The position numbers and the translations under genes are program-made. This document shows positions 38,218-47,179 of a stretch of DNA of 64,000 nt, piece after piece. Under the pieces are notes generated by a model. The model was not told the origin of the DNA, searched no databases, and was given only the letters and a program-made list of their open reading frames with translations. Position 1 is the stretch's first letter. The number at the start of each line of letters is the position of its first letter. This DNA is from Methylorubrum populi (GTDB lineage Bacteria > Pseudomonadota > Alphaproteobacteria > Rhizobiales > Beijerinckiaceae). The DNA lies in assembly GCA_020741775.1 (NCBI GenBank), contig DYYG01000005.1:1-64000 (forward strand). The letters are read 5' to 3'.

Positions 38218-38927
38218 TGCGCGCCCGCCCCCCCGTTCTCGCCGCGATGCTCGCCCTCGGGCTCGGCGCCTGCCAGAGCGATCTCGACCGCTTCGGCCGC
38301 CCGCCGGTGCTGACCCCGATCGGCACCGGACTCAACGCCCCGCGCGAGCCGTTGCCGACGAGCTTCGGCGCCCTGAGCCCTCGCCACAGCTATCACTCGA
38401 CCTGGTCGCCGGCGAGCGCCGCCCTCTACCAGGATCCCCGCGCCCACGATGTCGGCGACGTCATCACCGTCAGCATCTCGATCAACGACAAGGCGCAGTT
38501 CGACAATGCCAGCGACCGCCAGCGCAGCCAGAAGAGCAGCCTCGGCTTCGATTTCGGCTATGGCGTCTCGGGGTTGAAGGACAGCGCCACCGCCGATACC
38601 GGCATCCGCTCCGGCACCGAGACCAAGGGCCAGGGCTCGATCGACCGCAAGGAATCCTTGAGCCTCTCCGTCGCGGCGGTCGTCACCGAGGTGCTGCCCA
38701 ACGGCAACGTGTTGATTTCCGGCTCGCAGGAGGTCCGGGTCAACAACGAGGTGCGCGTGCTCGAAGTCGCCGGCATCGTCCGGCCGCGGGACATCTCGCG
38801 CAAGAACACCATCGACTACGACAAGATCGCCGAGGCCCGCATCTCCTATGGCGGGCGCGGGCGCCTCACCGACGTGCAGGGGCCGACGCTCGGCCAGCAG
38901 GTCTTCGAGACTCTGGCGCCGTTCTGA
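38217..38927 (+). CDS. flgH: Flagellar L-ring lipoprotein FlgH
   Basis: Outer-membrane ring around the rod. The signal peptide ends in the lipobox LGLGAC, so Cys near residue 20 is lipidated. Core motifs include LYQDPRAHDVGDVITVSISINDKAQ, SLSVAAVVTEVLPNGNVLISGSQEVRVNNE and VAGIVRPRDISRKNTIDYDKIAEARISYGGRGRLTDVQ. About 236 residues, typical. ATG at 38217 was chosen over the adjoining GTG at 38214. Confidence 0.97.
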   Translation: MRARPPVLAAMLALGLGACQSDLDRFGRPPVLTPIGTGLNAPREPLPTSFGALSPRHSYHSTWSPASAALYQDPRAHDVGDVITVSISINDKAQFDNASDRQRSQKSSLGFDFGYGVSGLKDSATADTGIRSGTETKGQGSIDRKESLSLSVAAVVTEVLPNGNVLISGSQEVRVNNEVRVLEVAGIVRPRDISRKNTIDYDKIAEARISYGGRGRLTDVQGPTLGQQVFETLAPF

Positions 38928-38939
38928 CGGAAGACCGAC

Positions 38940-39425
38940 ATGGCCGAGAACAAGGATGGTGCGAAGAAGGGCGGCAAGGGCTGGATCGCGGCGCTCGCCC
39001 TGGTCACCCTGATCGCCGTCGGCACCGGGGGCGGCCTCGGCGTCTACCTCCTGGGCAGCGTCGAGAAATCGGTGGACCTGAAGAAGCGCGAGGAGGCCGA
39101 CAAGGCGGTCAAGGTCCTCAACTACACCGGCGACCTCAGCCTGCGCAGCGTCGGCTCGGTGGTGACGAACCTCACCGAGCCGGCCGATACCTGGGTGCGG
39201 ATCGAATCCTCGGTCGTCTTCAAGACCGGGTCGCTGCCGCATCCCGACGTGACCCTGGCCGAGATCCGGGCCGACGCCCTGGCCTATCTGCGCACGCTGT
39301 CCCTGGCGCAGATCGAGGGCGCCAGCGGCCTCCAGCACCTGCGCGAGGACCTGAACGAGCGGGTGGCGCTGCGCACAAAGGGCGCCGTGCGCGAACTCAT
39401 CGTCGAAACGCTGGTGGTGCAATGA
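38940..39425 (+). CDS. fliL: Flagellar protein FliL
   Basis: Inner-membrane protein that associates with the stators and the basal body. The 161-residue product has a Lys-rich cytosolic tail, one transmembrane segment (about 15-40) and a periplasmic domain with VTNLTEPADTWVRIESSVVF and a C-terminal LREDLNERVALRTKGAVRELIVETLVVQ. Overlaps fliP by ATGA. Confidence 0.94.
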   Translation: MAENKDGAKKGGKGWIAALALVTLIAVGTGGGLGVYLLGSVEKSVDLKKREEADKAVKVLNYTGDLSLRSVGSVVTNLTEPADTWVRIESSVVFKTGSLPHPDVTLAEIRADALAYLRTLSLAQIEGASGLQHLREDLNERVALRTKGAVRELIVETLVVQ

Positions 39426-40198
39426 ACGGGCGGATCGTCGGCCTCCTCGTCCTGGCCGGAATGGTCTTCGGAACCACCGCCGCCCTGGCCCAGGGTGCGC
39501 CTGCCGCCGGCGGCGTCACCGGCGTGCCGGGTCTCGATGCCCTGCTTCCCCCCGGCAATGGCGCGGCGAGCGGGCGCATCATCCAGCTCGTCGCCCTGCT
39601 CACGGTGTTGTCCCTGGCGCCGGGGCTGCTCGTCATGGTCACGAGCTTCACCCGCTTCGCCGTGGCCTTCTCGTTCCTGCGCTCCGGGCTCGGCCTGCAG
39701 AGCACGCCGGCCAACCTGTTCCTCGTCTCGCTGTCCCTGTTCATGACCTTCTACGTCATGGCGCCGACCTTCGACCGCGCCTGGAACGAGGGCGTGAAGC
39801 CCCTGCAGGAGAACCGCATCGGCGAGGAGGAGGCCTTCGCCAAGATCGTCGATCCGTTCCGGGAATTCATGACCCAGCACGTGCGCCCGAAGGATCTTCA
39901 GACCTTCTCGGATCTGGCGAGCCGCACCTTCCCGAAGGCGGAAGCCGGCGAGAAGATCGACCTGCGCATCCTGATTCCGGCCTTCATGATCTCGGAGCTG
40001 CGCCGGGGCTTCGAGATCGGTTTCCTGATCGTGCTGCCGTTCCTCGTGATCGACATCATCGTCTCAACCATCGTGATGTCGATGGGCATGATGATGCTGC
40101 CGCCAACCGTGATTTCACTGCCGTTCAAGGTGCTGTTCTTCATCCTGATCGACGGCTGGAACCTGCTGGTCAGCGGCTTGGTGCGGTCGTTCTTCTGA
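39422..40198 (+). CDS. fliP: Flagellar export gate protein FliP
   Basis: Core protein of the type III flagellar export gate. It has a cleavable signal (MNGRIVGLLVLAGMVFGTTAALAQ) and the FliP signature LVMVTSFTRFAVAFSFLRSGLGLQSTPANLFLVSLSLFMTFYVMAP, the loop FREFMTQHVRPKDLQTF, then FMISELRRGFEIGFLIVLPFLVIDIIVSTIVMSMGMMMLPP. 258 residues. It ends the flgB run; the partner genes fliQ, fliR and flhA are not in the window. Confidence 0.97.
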   Translation: MNGRIVGLLVLAGMVFGTTAALAQGAPAAGGVTGVPGLDALLPPGNGAASGRIIQLVALLTVLSLAPGLLVMVTSFTRFAVAFSFLRSGLGLQSTPANLFLVSLSLFMTFYVMAPTFDRAWNEGVKPLQENRIGEEEAFAKIVDPFREFMTQHVRPKDLQTFSDLASRTFPKAEAGEKIDLRILIPAFMISELRRGFEIGFLIVLPFLVIDIIVSTIVMSMGMMMLPPTVISLPFKVLFFILIDGWNLLVSGLVRSFF

Positions 40199-40211
40199 CG
40201 GGAAATCCCGA

Positions 40212-40502
40212 TCATCCAAGCGGCCGCCGCGCGGTATGGCGAAACCGCTGCACGACAATCTCTGCGCCGAGATAATAGTCGATCAGGTATGGATAGGGTG
40301 TCAGGAAAACGCGGCGCACGCCGGGCACGGAGGTTCGGACACCGAGATGGGGCTGTTCTTGCAACAGGCGGAGCAGCTGCGTCAGCCGTGCCTCGATCCT
40401 CGCCGCCCCCTGCGGTGACCGATCCCTGACGTAGCCGAGGGCGATATCGATCTGTGAAAGCGCTCGCTTCTGGAAGCGCAGCGGCAGACGCGGCGAATCC
40501 AC
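40212..40502 (-). CDS. ParE/RelE-family toxin
   Basis: A 96-residue basic protein of the ParE/RelE superfamily: LRFQKRALSQIDIALGYVRDRSPQGAARIEARLTQLLRLLQEQPHLGVRTSVPGVRRVFLTPYPYLIDYYLGAEIVVQRFRHTARRPLG. It starts with GTG, 10 bases after the antitoxin stop, on the minus strand against the flagellar genes. ParE toxins poison DNA gyrase and RelE-like ones cleave mRNA; which applies here is not clear. It lies only 13 bp after the convergent fliP. Confidence 0.85.
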   Translation of the reverse strand: MDSPRLPLRFQKRALSQIDIALGYVRDRSPQGAARIEARLTQLLRLLQEQPHLGVRTSVPGVRRVFLTPYPYLIDYYLGAEIVVQRFRHTARRPLG

Positions 40503-40512
40503 AACCCAGCGC

Positions 40513-40743
40513 TCACAACATGCGGTACTTGGAAAAGACCGCGCTCACCTCGTCATCGGTGGCGAAATCGCCCCGCTCCATCTCGGCCCGCGCCTCGCGC
40601 AGGTCGGCCTCCTCCTCCGGCGTCAACGTGAGAACCGCACCGTCCTCACCGGCATAGGCGAGCACCAGACGCGCGATCTCATCCTGCATGTCCGCCGGAA
40701 GAGCCTGTGCACGCTCCATGGCGCGTTCGAGCAACTTCGTCAT
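40513..40743 (-). CDS. Antitoxin of the ParE-like pair
   Basis: A 76-residue acidic protein placed directly upstream of the toxin, the normal antitoxin-first order. It starts MTKLLERAMERAQALPADMQDEIARLVLAYAGEDG and is rich in Glu/Asp (EEEADLREARAEMERGDFATDDEVSAVFSKY), with an N-terminal amphipathic helix. The C-terminal ATDDEVSAVFSKYRM resembles the toxin-binding tail of ParD-like antitoxins. Probably neutralises the toxin and represses the pair (family behaviour). Confidence 0.78.
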   Translation of the reverse strand: MTKLLERAMERAQALPADMQDEIARLVLAYAGEDGAVLTLTPEEEADLREARAEMERGDFATDDEVSAVFSKYRML

Positions 40744-40838
40744 GGATGGCCCTCCCGTGGTCGGCGCACCGGTCTAATGCGAAGCGTGCAGAACCAGTGG
40801 CCGTTTTCAAGGATAAAGCCGCTTCCACCCGATGCCGA

Positions 40839-42650
40839 TCAGCGGTTTGGTGCAATCGTTCTTCTGATCCGCAGCCCGGCGCGAAAGGCCCGGCGCTCCG
40901 TCTCGGCCCGGACGGTCGTGGCGCGCACTTGGAGCAGGTCGCGGCGCGTCAGCAGCCCGACGAGCACGCCGCTCTCCGGATCGGTGACGACGAGGCGGCC
41001 CTGGCCCGTCGCCGTCATCACGTCGAGGGCGTGGGCGACCACGTCGTCGGGATGGACCGTGGCGAGCGGCAGACCCGCCACCAGCGCCCCGAGCCGGTCC
41101 GCGCCGTGGCCGCCTTCCAGCGTCCAGTGCAGCGCCTGCCCCCGGCTGGCGAGGCCGACCGGACGGCGGGCGTCATCCACCACCGGATAGGCCTGATGGC
41201 GCCCGGCCTCCATCGCGGCGACGGCCTGGACGACGCCGGTCGCCGCATCGAGCGCATCTACCTCGCGGACCATCACATCGCGCACACGGGTCAAGGCGTA
41301 GGGGTCGACTGCGTATTCGCGGGTGATGTGCTGGCCCCGGCGGGCGAGCTTCTCCGTGAGGATCGATCGCTTCAGCAGCAGCACCGTGACCGCGTAGGCC
41401 GTCACCGTCGCCGCGAGCAGGGCGCCGAGGATGCGCACATCGCCGGTCAGCTCCACCGCGAACAGGGCACCGGTGAGGGGTGCGCGCATCGTGCCGCCGA
41501 GCATCGCCGCCATGCCGAGCAGCGCCCAGAAGCCGTGAGCGCCCGGCAGCAGCAGGCCGGCGAGCCAGCCCATCGCGCCGCCGAGGATCAGCAGGGGCGC
41601 GAGCACGCCGCCGGAGGTGCCGGAGGCCAAAGCCACCAGCCAGATCGCCGCCTTGACCACCAGGATCAGCAGCACCGCCCGCAGGGCGAGATCGCCGTTC
41701 AGGAGGTCGCCGATCACGTCGTAGCCGACTCCGAGCGCCCTTGGCTCGATCAGCCCACCGAGGCCCACGAACAGGCCGCCGATGGCCGGCCACCACATCC
41801 AGTGCAGCGGCAGGTGTTCGAACGCATCCTCCAGCCGGTAGAGCAGCGTGGTCAGGGCCCCCGAGAGCAGCCCCGCCAGCAGGCCGATGCCGGCGCAGGC
41901 GATCAGCCCCCATCCGGGCAGCGCCGGATCGCTGGTGAAGGGAAATAGCGGCCCCGCCTCGAACAGGAGCGGGCGCAGGGCGGCGGCGGTGAGCACCGCC
42001 GCCGTGACAGGCACGAAGCTGCGCGGCCGCCATTCGAACAGCAGCAATTCGACGGCGAGCAGCACCGCCGCGACCGGCGTGCCGAAAATCGCGGTCATGC
42101 CGGCGGCGGCACCCGCCACCAGCAGGGCTTTCCGCTCGGCATCGCTGAGATGGAACAGCTGGGCGAAGAGCGAGCCGATGGCGCCGCCCGTCATGATGAT
42201 CGGCCCTTCGGCGCCGAAGGGCCCGCCGGTGCCGATGGAGATCGCGGAGGAAACCGGCTTCAGCACGGCGACCTTCGCCGACATCCGGCTCCGGCCGATC
42301 AGGATCGCTTCGATCGCTTCGGGAATGCCGTGGCCACGGATCTTCTCCGAGCCGTAGCGGGCCATCAGCCCGATCACGAGTCCGCCGATCACCGGGATCA
42401 GCACCGTCCAGGGCGAGGGGGTGATGCCGGCCAGCGAACGCGGCACGGTATCGAGGGCTCCGAACCAAGACAGGTTCGTCACCAGCGCGATGAGCCGCAG
42501 CAACCCGGCGGCGGCCAGCGTCGCCGCCCCGCCGATGACGAGCGCCATGCCGAGCAGGATCAGAATGCGGGGATCGGCGCTGAAATCGCCGAGCGGCCGC
42601 CGCACGATCTGGTCCGGAATCTCACGACGAACCGGCATCTCCTTGCTCAC
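40839..42650 (-). CDS. ClC-family chloride channel/antiporter with CBS domains
   Basis: The 603-residue product has a ClC membrane core (about 28-435) with selectivity motifs GHGIP (106-110), GPFGAEGP with gating Glu148, and GTSGGVLAP, followed by a cytosolic CBS pair (VRDVMVREVDALDA... and VHPDDVVAHALDVMTATGQGRLVVTDPESGVLVGLLTRRDLL). The gating Glu suggests chloride/proton exchange. Start GTG 42650 is set by GAGGAG 6-7 bases upstream; the in-frame ATG 42638 has no spacing. It is divergent from a MarR regulator with a palindrome between them. Confidence 0.9.
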   Translation of the reverse strand: MSKEMPVRREIPDQIVRRPLGDFSADPRILILLGMALVIGGAATLAAAGLLRLIALVTNLSWFGALDTVPRSLAGITPSPWTVLIPVIGGLVIGLMARYGSEKIRGHGIPEAIEAILIGRSRMSAKVAVLKPVSSAISIGTGGPFGAEGPIIMTGGAIGSLFAQLFHLSDAERKALLVAGAAAGMTAIFGTPVAAVLLAVELLLFEWRPRSFVPVTAAVLTAAALRPLLFEAGPLFPFTSDPALPGWGLIACAGIGLLAGLLSGALTTLLYRLEDAFEHLPLHWMWWPAIGGLFVGLGGLIEPRALGVGYDVIGDLLNGDLALRAVLLILVVKAAIWLVALASGTSGGVLAPLLILGGAMGWLAGLLLPGAHGFWALLGMAAMLGGTMRAPLTGALFAVELTGDVRILGALLAATVTAYAVTVLLLKRSILTEKLARRGQHITREYAVDPYALTRVRDVMVREVDALDAATGVVQAVAAMEAGRHQAYPVVDDARRPVGLASRGQALHWTLEGGHGADRLGALVAGLPLATVHPDDVVAHALDVMTATGQGRLVVTDPESGVLVGLLTRRDLLQVRATTVRAETERRAFRAGLRIRRTIAPNR

Positions 42651-42680
42651 GCATGTCTCCTCTGATCGACCGCGCCGGTT

Positions 42681-42701
42681 ATATATCGTAATGCGATATA
42701 T
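42681..42701. promoter_or_regulatory. Palindromic operator candidate between ClC and MarR genes
   Basis: ATATATCG (42681-42688) is mirrored by CGATATAT (42694-42701) around TAATG, an AT-rich island in very GC-rich sequence. It lies 31 bp from the ClC start and about 41 bp from the marR start, overlapping both likely promoters. The size and symmetry suit a MarR dimer (inference). Confidence 0.6.
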
Positions 42702-42742
42702 TCTAGACCCGATCTTCCAGATCCGATGACGAGAGGATGGCC

Positions 42743-43207
42743 ATGGCGGACGAGGCACCCGGCGCGCTGTCGCGGTCGCATTACGCGGCGCTCGCGGCCT
42801 TCCGCTACGAGCTGCGGCGCTTCCTCGCCTTCAGCGAGGCGGCGGCGACCGCGGCGGGCCTGCCGCCCCAGCAGCACCAGGCCCTGCTGACCGTTGCCGG
42901 CCATTCCGGGCCGGAGCTTCCGACGGTGGGACACATCGCCGAGCGCCTGCTGATCGCCCCGCACAGCGCCGCCGAGCTGGTCACCCGCATGGTCGAGGCC
43001 GGTCTCCTGACCAAGACCCGTGGCACGCAGGACCGGCGCCGGATGGAACTCGCCCTCACACCGGAGGCCGAGGCGCTGCTGCACCGGCTGACGGCGGCGC
43101 ATCTGGAAGAGCTGCGCAGCCTGGAGCCGGCCTTGGTCCGGGCGCTGGCCCTCGGACGCGACGCAGCGGCCGAGACGACCGGACCCGTCTCCTCCGCTTC
43201 CGCTTAG
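42743..43207 (+). CDS. MarR family transcriptional regulator
   Basis: A winged-helix dimer regulator of 154 residues. The DNA-binding region reads LPTVGHIAERLLIAPHSAAELVTRMVEAGLLTKTRGTQDRRRMELALTPEAEALL, with the wing Arg residues (QDRRRM) typical of the family. Start 42743 has GAGAGG six bases upstream; ATG 42737 is two codons longer. It is divergent from the ClC gene and probably controls it and itself through the palindrome at 42681-42701. It forms part of the stretch that separates two flagellar blocks. Confidence 0.92.
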   Translation: MADEAPGALSRSHYAALAAFRYELRRFLAFSEAAATAAGLPPQQHQALLTVAGHSGPELPTVGHIAERLLIAPHSAAELVTRMVEAGLLTKTRGTQDRRRMELALTPEAEALLHRLTAAHLEELRSLEPALVRALALGRDAAAETTGPVSSASA

Positions 43208-43369
43208 GCGGAGGTCCGGACACGGCACCCGTTGCCCGGCGGGCACGCTGCCGGCCTGGTCCGCTGGCGAGATCGTTCGGTTTCCGTCGCGGAAAAAGCC
43301 CCGCGCAAGGCTGAGCGGCAACATGGCCCTCGGGACCAGAATCGGGTCCGGTTCAGGATTGGCCTCAGG

Positions 43370-45043
43370 ATGTTCGGGCGCGAGCAAGCCGAGAGATTGT
43401 GGAGCAACATCGTCGATCTCGGCGCGAGGCGGTTGATCGCCCTCGGGCTGGTCGGCCTTCTCGTGTTCCTCGGCGTCGGTGTCGGCGCCTATTACCTGAG
43501 CCGGCCGGCGCAGGAGACGCTCTATACCGGCCTCTCCCGCGAAGACGTCTCGCGCATCGGCGGCGTCCTCAAGGACAACGGCATCCCCTTCGACGTCTCC
43601 TCCGACGGCACGGCGGTGCTCGTCTCCTTCGGCCACACCGCCCAGGCGCGGATGCTGCTCGCCGAGAAGGGCCTGCCGCAGAGCTCCAAATCCGGCTACG
43701 AGCTGTTCAACGATCTCGGTTCGCTCGGCATGACCTCGTTCATGCAGGAGGTGACCCGGGTGCGGGCGCTGGAGGGCGAGATCGCCCGCACCATCCAGGG
43801 CATGAAGGGCGTGCGCGCCGCCCGCGTCCACCTCGTGCTGCCCGACCGTGGCTCGTTCCGCCGCGAGCAGCAGCCCGCCTCCGCCTCCGTGGTCGTGCGC
43901 ACCGAACCCGCCGACGACGTTTCCGGCGCGCAGGCGATCCGCCAGCTCGTCGCCTCGGCGATCCCCGGCATGAAGCCCGACCGCGTCACCGTGATCGGCT
44001 CCGAGGGTACGGTGCTGCTCGCGGGTGACGACGCGGGCACCGCGCCGACCGGCAAGATGGCGACGCTGGAGAAGTCGGTCAGCCGCGAGATGCAGGACAA
44101 CATCCGCCGCACCCTCGCGCCCTATCTCGGCGTCGGCAATTTCGAGGTCAGCGTCGCGACCCAGCTGAACACCGACAAGACCTCGACCAATGAGACGATC
44201 TACAACCCGGACCAGCGGGTCGAGCGCTCGGTGCGGTCCGTGCGCGAGAACGAGAACGCGCAGAACCGTAACAGTCAGCGCCCGACCAGCGCCCAGGAGA
44301 ACCTGCCCGACCAGCGCACCCGTTCGGACGGCAACGACCAGTCGAGCAACGAGAGCTCGAAGAAGGAAGATCTCACCAATTACGAGATCTCCCAGAAGAC
44401 GATTCAGACGGTGAGCGACGGCTACGCCATCCGCCGCCTCTCGGTCGCGGTGCTGGTCAACCGCTCGCGGCTGACCGCCATGGCCGGGCCCGACGACAAG
44501 GCCGGCATCGACAAGCAGATCGCCGAGATCGAGGAATTGGTCGGCTCGGCCGCCGGCTTCAGCAAGGAACGCGGCGACATCATCAAGGTCGCGGCGGTCG
44601 GCTTCATCAATGACGGGCAGCCGCTGGAGCCGGTGCCGCCGCTCTCGCTCACCGACGTGATGATGAAGCAGTCCGGCACTCTCATCAACGCGGCGACGAT
44701 CCTGGTCGTGGCCGGGCTGCTGATCTGGTTCGGCCTGCGCCCGGCGCTGCGCGCCATCCTCACGGTGCCCGAAGCCGCACAGGCCGAGACGGCGGCCCTC
44801 GCCGCCCCCGTATTGGCCGCCGCGGCCCTCCCGGCGGATGCGGCGGCGCTCGCCGCACCGGCTGCCGCTGCCGGCGCCGCTGCGGGCGCTCTGCCCGCCC
44901 CCGGCGTCGCCAATCTGTTGGAGGAGATGGAGGACAAGATGGCTCGCTCGCCCCAGAAGCGGCTGGAGCAGCTCATCGACATCAACGAGGAGCAGGTCGC
45001 GGCCGTCCTCAAGCGTTGGCTCATGCGTGAGGAGCCGGCGTGA
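43370..45043 (+). CDS. fliF: Flagellar MS-ring protein FliF
   Basis: Builds the inner-membrane ring that anchors the rod and C ring. The 557-residue product starts MFGREQAERLWSNIVDLGARRL, has a first membrane helix (about 22-44), the ring-building motifs RPAQETLYTGLSREDVSRIGGVLKDNGIPF and MTSFMQEVTRVRALEGEIARTIQGMKGVRAARVHLVLPDRGSFRREQQPASASVVV, a low-complexity loop (about 290-330, Asn/Ser-rich), a second helix (about 440-460), and the C-terminal FliG-binding tail KRLEQLIDINEEQVAAVLKRWLMREEP. First gene of fliF-fliH-motB-motC-fliK. Confidence 0.97.
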   Translation: MFGREQAERLWSNIVDLGARRLIALGLVGLLVFLGVGVGAYYLSRPAQETLYTGLSREDVSRIGGVLKDNGIPFDVSSDGTAVLVSFGHTAQARMLLAEKGLPQSSKSGYELFNDLGSLGMTSFMQEVTRVRALEGEIARTIQGMKGVRAARVHLVLPDRGSFRREQQPASASVVVRTEPADDVSGAQAIRQLVASAIPGMKPDRVTVIGSEGTVLLAGDDAGTAPTGKMATLEKSVSREMQDNIRRTLAPYLGVGNFEVSVATQLNTDKTSTNETIYNPDQRVERSVRSVRENENAQNRNSQRPTSAQENLPDQRTRSDGNDQSSNESSKKEDLTNYEISQKTIQTVSDGYAIRRLSVAVLVNRSRLTAMAGPDDKAGIDKQIAEIEELVGSAAGFSKERGDIIKVAAVGFINDGQPLEPVPPLSLTDVMMKQSGTLINAATILVVAGLLIWFGLRPALRAILTVPEAAQAETAALAAPVLAAAALPADAAALAAPAAAAGAAAGALPAPGVANLLEEMEDKMARSPQKRLEQLIDINEEQVAAVLKRWLMREEPA

Positions 45044-45780
45044 TGAACGCGGTGATCGCCCGTTACCTGCCGGACTTCACCGCCCCGCCGCCACCTCCGG
45101 CGGTGACCGGCGAGCCGGATTTCACGACCGCTTGGTTCCGGCCGTCCGTGGCAACCCCGGAGCCGGCCGAGCCGGCGGAGACCGAAAGCGAGACAGAGCT
45201 CACCATCGAACCGCTGCTGCCCCGCTCCGCCGTCGCGGCGAGCCGGCCGGAGGAGGATCGCGAGGCGCTGATCGCGGCAGCCGAAGCGCGCGGTTACGAG
45301 CAAGGCCGGGCGGAGGCGCTGGCCGAGGCGCAGGCTCGCGCCGAGCGGGAGCGCGAGGAGCAATCGGCCGCCTTTGAGGACCGCCTCGCCCAGGCGCGCC
45401 GGGACTGGACCGAAGCGCATGGCGCAGCCCTGGCGACGGAGTTCGCCGCCGCGATCGGCGCGCTCGACGCGACCCTGTCGAGCCGGGTCGCGCGGCTGAT
45501 CGCGCCGGTCCTGTCCGAGTCGCTGCAGCGGCAGGCCCTCGACGCCCTCGCCGCCGCCCTCAGAAAAATCCTGGCCGAGCCGCAGCGCCCGGCGGTGCGG
45601 GTCTGCGGGCCCGAGGATCTGATCGCGGCGGTGTCGGCCCGGCTCGGCGGCCTCGCGGCGGGCATCGCCTTCGAGGCGGTGCCGGGACCGGAGGTGACGG
45701 TGAGTGCGGGCGAGACCGTGATCGAGACGGAACTCGCGGCCTGGAGCGGCTTGATCGCCGCGGCCGTCGCGGAGGCGTGA
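45043..45780 (+). CDS. fliH: FliH-like flagellar export protein
   Basis: Likely the FliH/SctL-type regulator of the export ATPase FliI. The 245-residue product has a Pro-rich N-terminus, a charged helix with the GxxxG-type start AAAEARGYEQGRAEALAEAQARAEREREEQ, and a C-terminal domain RVARLIAPVLSESLQRQALDALAAALRKIL...VSAGETVIETELAAW resembling the V-ATPase E-like region. Sequence conservation is low, so the call relies on pattern and place right after fliF (TGATG overlap). fliI itself is not in the window. Confidence 0.75.
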   Translation: MNAVIARYLPDFTAPPPPPAVTGEPDFTTAWFRPSVATPEPAEPAETESETELTIEPLLPRSAVAASRPEEDREALIAAAEARGYEQGRAEALAEAQARAEREREEQSAAFEDRLAQARRDWTEAHGAALATEFAAAIGALDATLSSRVARLIAPVLSESLQRQALDALAAALRKILAEPQRPAVRVCGPEDLIAAVSARLGGLAAGIAFEAVPGPEVTVSAGETVIETELAAWSGLIAAAVAEA

Positions 45781-45781
45781 G

Positions 45782-47179
45782 ATGTCAGAGCACGCCCACG
45801 AGATCATCATCATCAAGCGCCACGGCGATCACGAGGACGGCCATCACGGCGGTGCCTGGAAGATCGCGCTCGCCGACTTCATGACGGCGATGATGGCCCT
45901 GTTCCTGGTGATGTGGCTGATCAATTCCACCAGCAAGGAACAGAAGCAGACCATCGCCGAATATTTCAACCCGGTGAAGCTCGCCGAGGTCACCCACGAC
46001 CGCAAGGGCGTCAACGACCCGCAGAACACCCCCAACGACCCGGCCCCGAGCGGCAAGGTCAAGGGGGATGGCGGCAGCGCCGAGGGCTCGGGCAAGGCGG
46101 ATACCGCCGGCGCTCCGGGAAGCCGCGCCCGCGAATCGGCCCTGTTCCAAGACCCCTACGCCGTGCTCGCCAAGCTCGCGGCGGAGGCCGACGCCGCCGG
46201 TCCCGAGGCGGCGAGTGCCGATGCCAATCCGCTTGAGGTCGGTCAACCGGGCGTAGCCGGCGGCGAGACCGGGCGCGATCCCTTCGATCCGCTCTACTGG
46301 CAGGTCGCCGCCCTGCCACGCCAGCGCACGGACAATCCGGGCGCCCTCGACACGGTGGCCGCCGCCCCGGCCGAGGCTCGCCTCGATGCGCGGGCCCGAA
46401 CCGCCGCCCCCGGCCGAGCGAAGGAAGCGACCAAGGATGCGTCGAAGGAATCCGCCAGGGAGGTCGCCCGGCAGAGCCTGAACGACGCCATGCGGCAGGC
46501 CGGTGTGAAGCTCGCCTCCGCCGAGCCGATGCCCATCAAGGAAGCGCCGCCCGCCAAGCAGCCCGACTCGACGAAGCCCGCCGAGGCGCCGCCCGAAGGG
46601 GCGGTCGCCGACGCCAGGGCAGCCGACATCAAGCCCGCCCCGAAAGCGGAGGCGCCCCCCTCGAAGGAGCCGGCCGCAGCCATTCCGGCCGAGGGCGCCA
46701 AATCCGCCGAAACGGCGGCCCTCGCCGCCTTGAAGGACGAGATCGCCAAGGCCGTCCCCTCCCTGCCGATGGGCGCTCCGGCGCCGCGCGTCGAGGTTCG
46801 CCGCACCGGCGAGGGCGTGCTCATCAGCATCACCGACGAGATCAATTTCAGCATGTTCGGGATCGGCTCGGCCGAGCCGACGCCGAAGGTGGTCAAGGCG
46901 CTGGAGCGCATCGCCAAGATCCTGAACACCCGTCCCGGCCGGGTCGTCGTGCGCGGTCACACCGATGCCCGGCCGTTCCGCTCCGAGACCTACGACAATT
47001 GGCGCCTGTCCTCGGCCCGGGCGCAGATGGCCTCCTACATGCTGGTGCGCGGTGGCCTCGACGAGGCGCGGATCGAACGCATCGAAGGCTATGCCGACCG
47101 CCAGCCGCGCATCGCCGCCGACCCGAAAGCCGCCGAGAACCGCCGCATCGAGATCCTGCTGCGGGGGCTGCCGGAATGA
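45782..47179 (+). CDS. motB: Flagellar motor stator protein MotB
   Basis: Stator subunit that anchors MotA to peptidoglycan. One membrane helix contains the proton-binding Asp32 in ALADFMTAMMALFLVMWL. A long Ala/Pro/Lys-rich spacer (about 90-320) is much larger than in E. coli, then an OmpA-type domain: RRTGEGVLISITDEINFSMFGIGSAEPTP, VVVRGHTDARPF, NWRLSSARAQMASYMLVRGGLDEARIERIEGYADRQPR and a final NRRIEILL. 465 residues. motA is not adjacent but lies at 56560-57432, as in rhizobia. Overlaps motC by ATGA. Confidence 0.96.
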   Translation: MSEHAHEIIIIKRHGDHEDGHHGGAWKIALADFMTAMMALFLVMWLINSTSKEQKQTIAEYFNPVKLAEVTHDRKGVNDPQNTPNDPAPSGKVKGDGGSAEGSGKADTAGAPGSRARESALFQDPYAVLAKLAAEADAAGPEAASADANPLEVGQPGVAGGETGRDPFDPLYWQVAALPRQRTDNPGALDTVAAAPAEARLDARARTAAPGRAKEATKDASKESAREVARQSLNDAMRQAGVKLASAEPMPIKEAPPAKQPDSTKPAEAPPEGAVADARAADIKPAPKAEAPPSKEPAAAIPAEGAKSAETAALAALKDEIAKAVPSLPMGAPAPRVEVRRTGEGVLISITDEINFSMFGIGSAEPTPKVVKALERIAKILNTRPGRVVVRGHTDARPFRSETYDNWRLSSARAQMASYMLVRGGLDEARIERIEGYADRQPRIAADPKAAENRRIEILLRGLPE

